Positions 63,263 to 64,000 of a DNA stretch of 64,000 bases are shown one piece after another. Source of the stretch: CAVRXT01 sp049644285 (GTDB taxonomy: Bacteria > Acidobacteriota > Terriglobia > Acidiferrales > UBA7541). The position numbers and the translations under genes are program-made. The stretch spans positions 1 to 64,000 of the forward strand of contig JBARRP010000347.1 in NCBI GenBank assembly GCA_049644285.1. The letters are read 5' to 3'. How positions within the stretch are numbered: the stretch's first letter is position 1; each line of letters opens with the position of its first letter. Under the pieces are notes generated by a model. That model had not been told where the DNA came from. It ran no database searches and was given only the letters and a program-made list of their open reading frames with translations.

Positions 63263-63736
63263 GTGAAAATCAGTCCCACGCCTACGAAATGTGGACCGGT
63301 CCTGACCCTCGCTTACGTCTCCGTGATATTCAGCATGGGGTTGCTGACGGCACGTGCGGTGTTTGCGCAGGAAGAAGGAAACAGAACCGCCTCGGCAGCT
63401 CTGGCGGGCGTAATGTTTTTGGTGCTCCTCGCGATCTTCGCGGTGCTGTACGTGTACCTGGCTCTGGCGGTCCAGACCATCGCCAAGAAGACCAATACCG
63501 AGAACGCCTGGCTGGCCTGGATACCAATCGCCAATATCATCCTGCTCTTGAATATCGCCAAGAAGCCGCTGTGGTGGTTCCTCCTTTGCCTGATCCCGTT
63601 GGTGAACATCGTGATCTCCATCATGGTCTGGATGGCCGTTGCCGAGGCGCGAGGCAAGCCGAACTGGTGGGGGATTTTGTTGATCGTGCCGGTGGTCAAT
63701 CTAATCGTGCCGGGCTATTTGGCTTGGGCCGATTAG
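63263..63736 (+). CDS. Small membrane protein, DUF5684-like
   Basis: 157 residues from GTG 63263, with AGAGGAGG six bases upstream; ATG 63236 is an alternative with a weaker site. Signal or TM about 13-37, then hydrophobic segments at about 45-70, 92-115 and 125-150. The block ENAWLAWIPIANIILLLNIAKKPLWWFLLCLIPLVNI and AEARGKPNWWGILLIVPVVNLIVPGYLAWAD are the signature of DUF5684 (small signal-peptidase-like membrane proteins). Inner membrane; function unknown. Preceded by the 30-base TATACT repeat. Confidence 0.85.
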   Translation: MKISPTPTKCGPVLTLAYVSVIFSMGLLTARAVFAQEEGNRTASAALAGVMFLVLLAIFAVLYVYLALAVQTIAKKTNTENAWLAWIPIANIILLLNIAKKPLWWFLLCLIPLVNIVISIMVWMAVAEARGKPNWWGILLIVPVVNLIVPGYLAWAD

Positions 63737-63965
63737 AGACATGAAAACGCGGGTAGCGGTAACCACGCTTCCTGACCCATAGCCCGCATCAGCGCGAAAA
63801 CGCACGGCCGCGTGTTCTACGCCGTGTTATTCCTTCAGATGGGGCGGAAACAGAACCGGTGGGCCCCATCAACGACGCTCGCTCAAGCCCTCCAGGCGAT
63901 TCAACGTCGCTTCCCTCGTCCATTTCGCAGGTGGGATTTCTGTCCCCGCAGCAATAGCCAAGCGT

Positions 63966-63995
63966 CAATGGCAGGACGTGCTCTATACTTGCCCC
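63966..63995 (+). repeat. 30-base repeat, copy 2 at the window edge
   Basis: CAATGGCAGGACGTGCTCTATACTTGCCCC, one mismatch from copy 1, 793 bases apart. What follows lies outside the window; a second copy of the DUF5684-like gene is a possibility. Confidence 0.55.
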
Positions 63996-64000
63996 CCCGC

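Overview
The window looks like a chromosomal segment of an Acidobacteriota bacterium (Koribacter/Solibacter-type). The grounds are three giant TonB-dependent receptors with an N-terminal carboxypeptidase-regulatory domain, lipoproteins with bacterial Ig-like or DUF4382-type domains, cytochrome c/streptogramin-lyase fusions, many GTG/TTG starts, high GC and stem-loop intergenic repeats. This is inferred from gene content. No rRNA, phage, plasmid or CRISPR features are visible.

1-15.9 kb is a signalling region. On the minus strand are a secreted carboxypeptidase-regulatory protein, a response regulator-diguanylate cyclase, an Ig-repeat lipoprotein, an NtrC-type sigma54 activator and a PilZ protein. 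A good sigma54 promoter match lies between the activator and the lipoprotein. After about 1 kb of apparently empty DNA and an unreported 56-codon ORF, a plus-strand run encodes a CHASE3/multi-PAS histidine kinase, a small response regulator, a hybrid kinase and a receiver-PilZ protein. Cyclic di-GMP is the common theme.

15.9-30.5 kb is mainly uptake and catabolism: a di-haem cytochrome c/streptogramin-lyase-like protein, TonB receptor, metallo-beta-lactamase-fold hydrolase, MFS transporter and Gfo/Idh/MocA dehydrogenase, all on the minus strand. Next come an NTF2-like exported protein, tRNA-Asn, a class III aminotransferase with a rhodanese, and a P1-family aminopeptidase.

30.5-42.5 kb holds polA with a degenerate proofreading domain, a second TonB receptor, an ECF sigma factor overlapping a membrane anti-sigma/bactofilin-like fusion, a DUF4382/DUF5666-type exported protein and kbl. 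42.5-45.1 kb is a repeat-rich, gene-poor segment with a HigBA-like toxin-antitoxin pair; it separates kbl from tdh, which encode consecutive steps of threonine-to-glycine breakdown.

45.1-64 kb contains tdh, an M28 peptidase, a POT-like transporter, TPR and cytochrome c proteins, NAD salvage genes (nicotinamidase-like and pncB), an SDR, an HU protein with a clear promoter and terminator, an M20 dipeptidase, a divergent PilZ-like protein, a third TonB receptor with a palindromic operator candidate, an MFS transporter, an enoyl-CoA hydratase homologue, a cupin gene broken by frameshifts, and a small membrane protein preceded by a 30-bp repeat that recurs at the window edge.

Start codons were reassigned where a Shine-Dalgarno sequence, signal peptide or stop-start overlap favoured an internal start. 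Residue positions are approximate.
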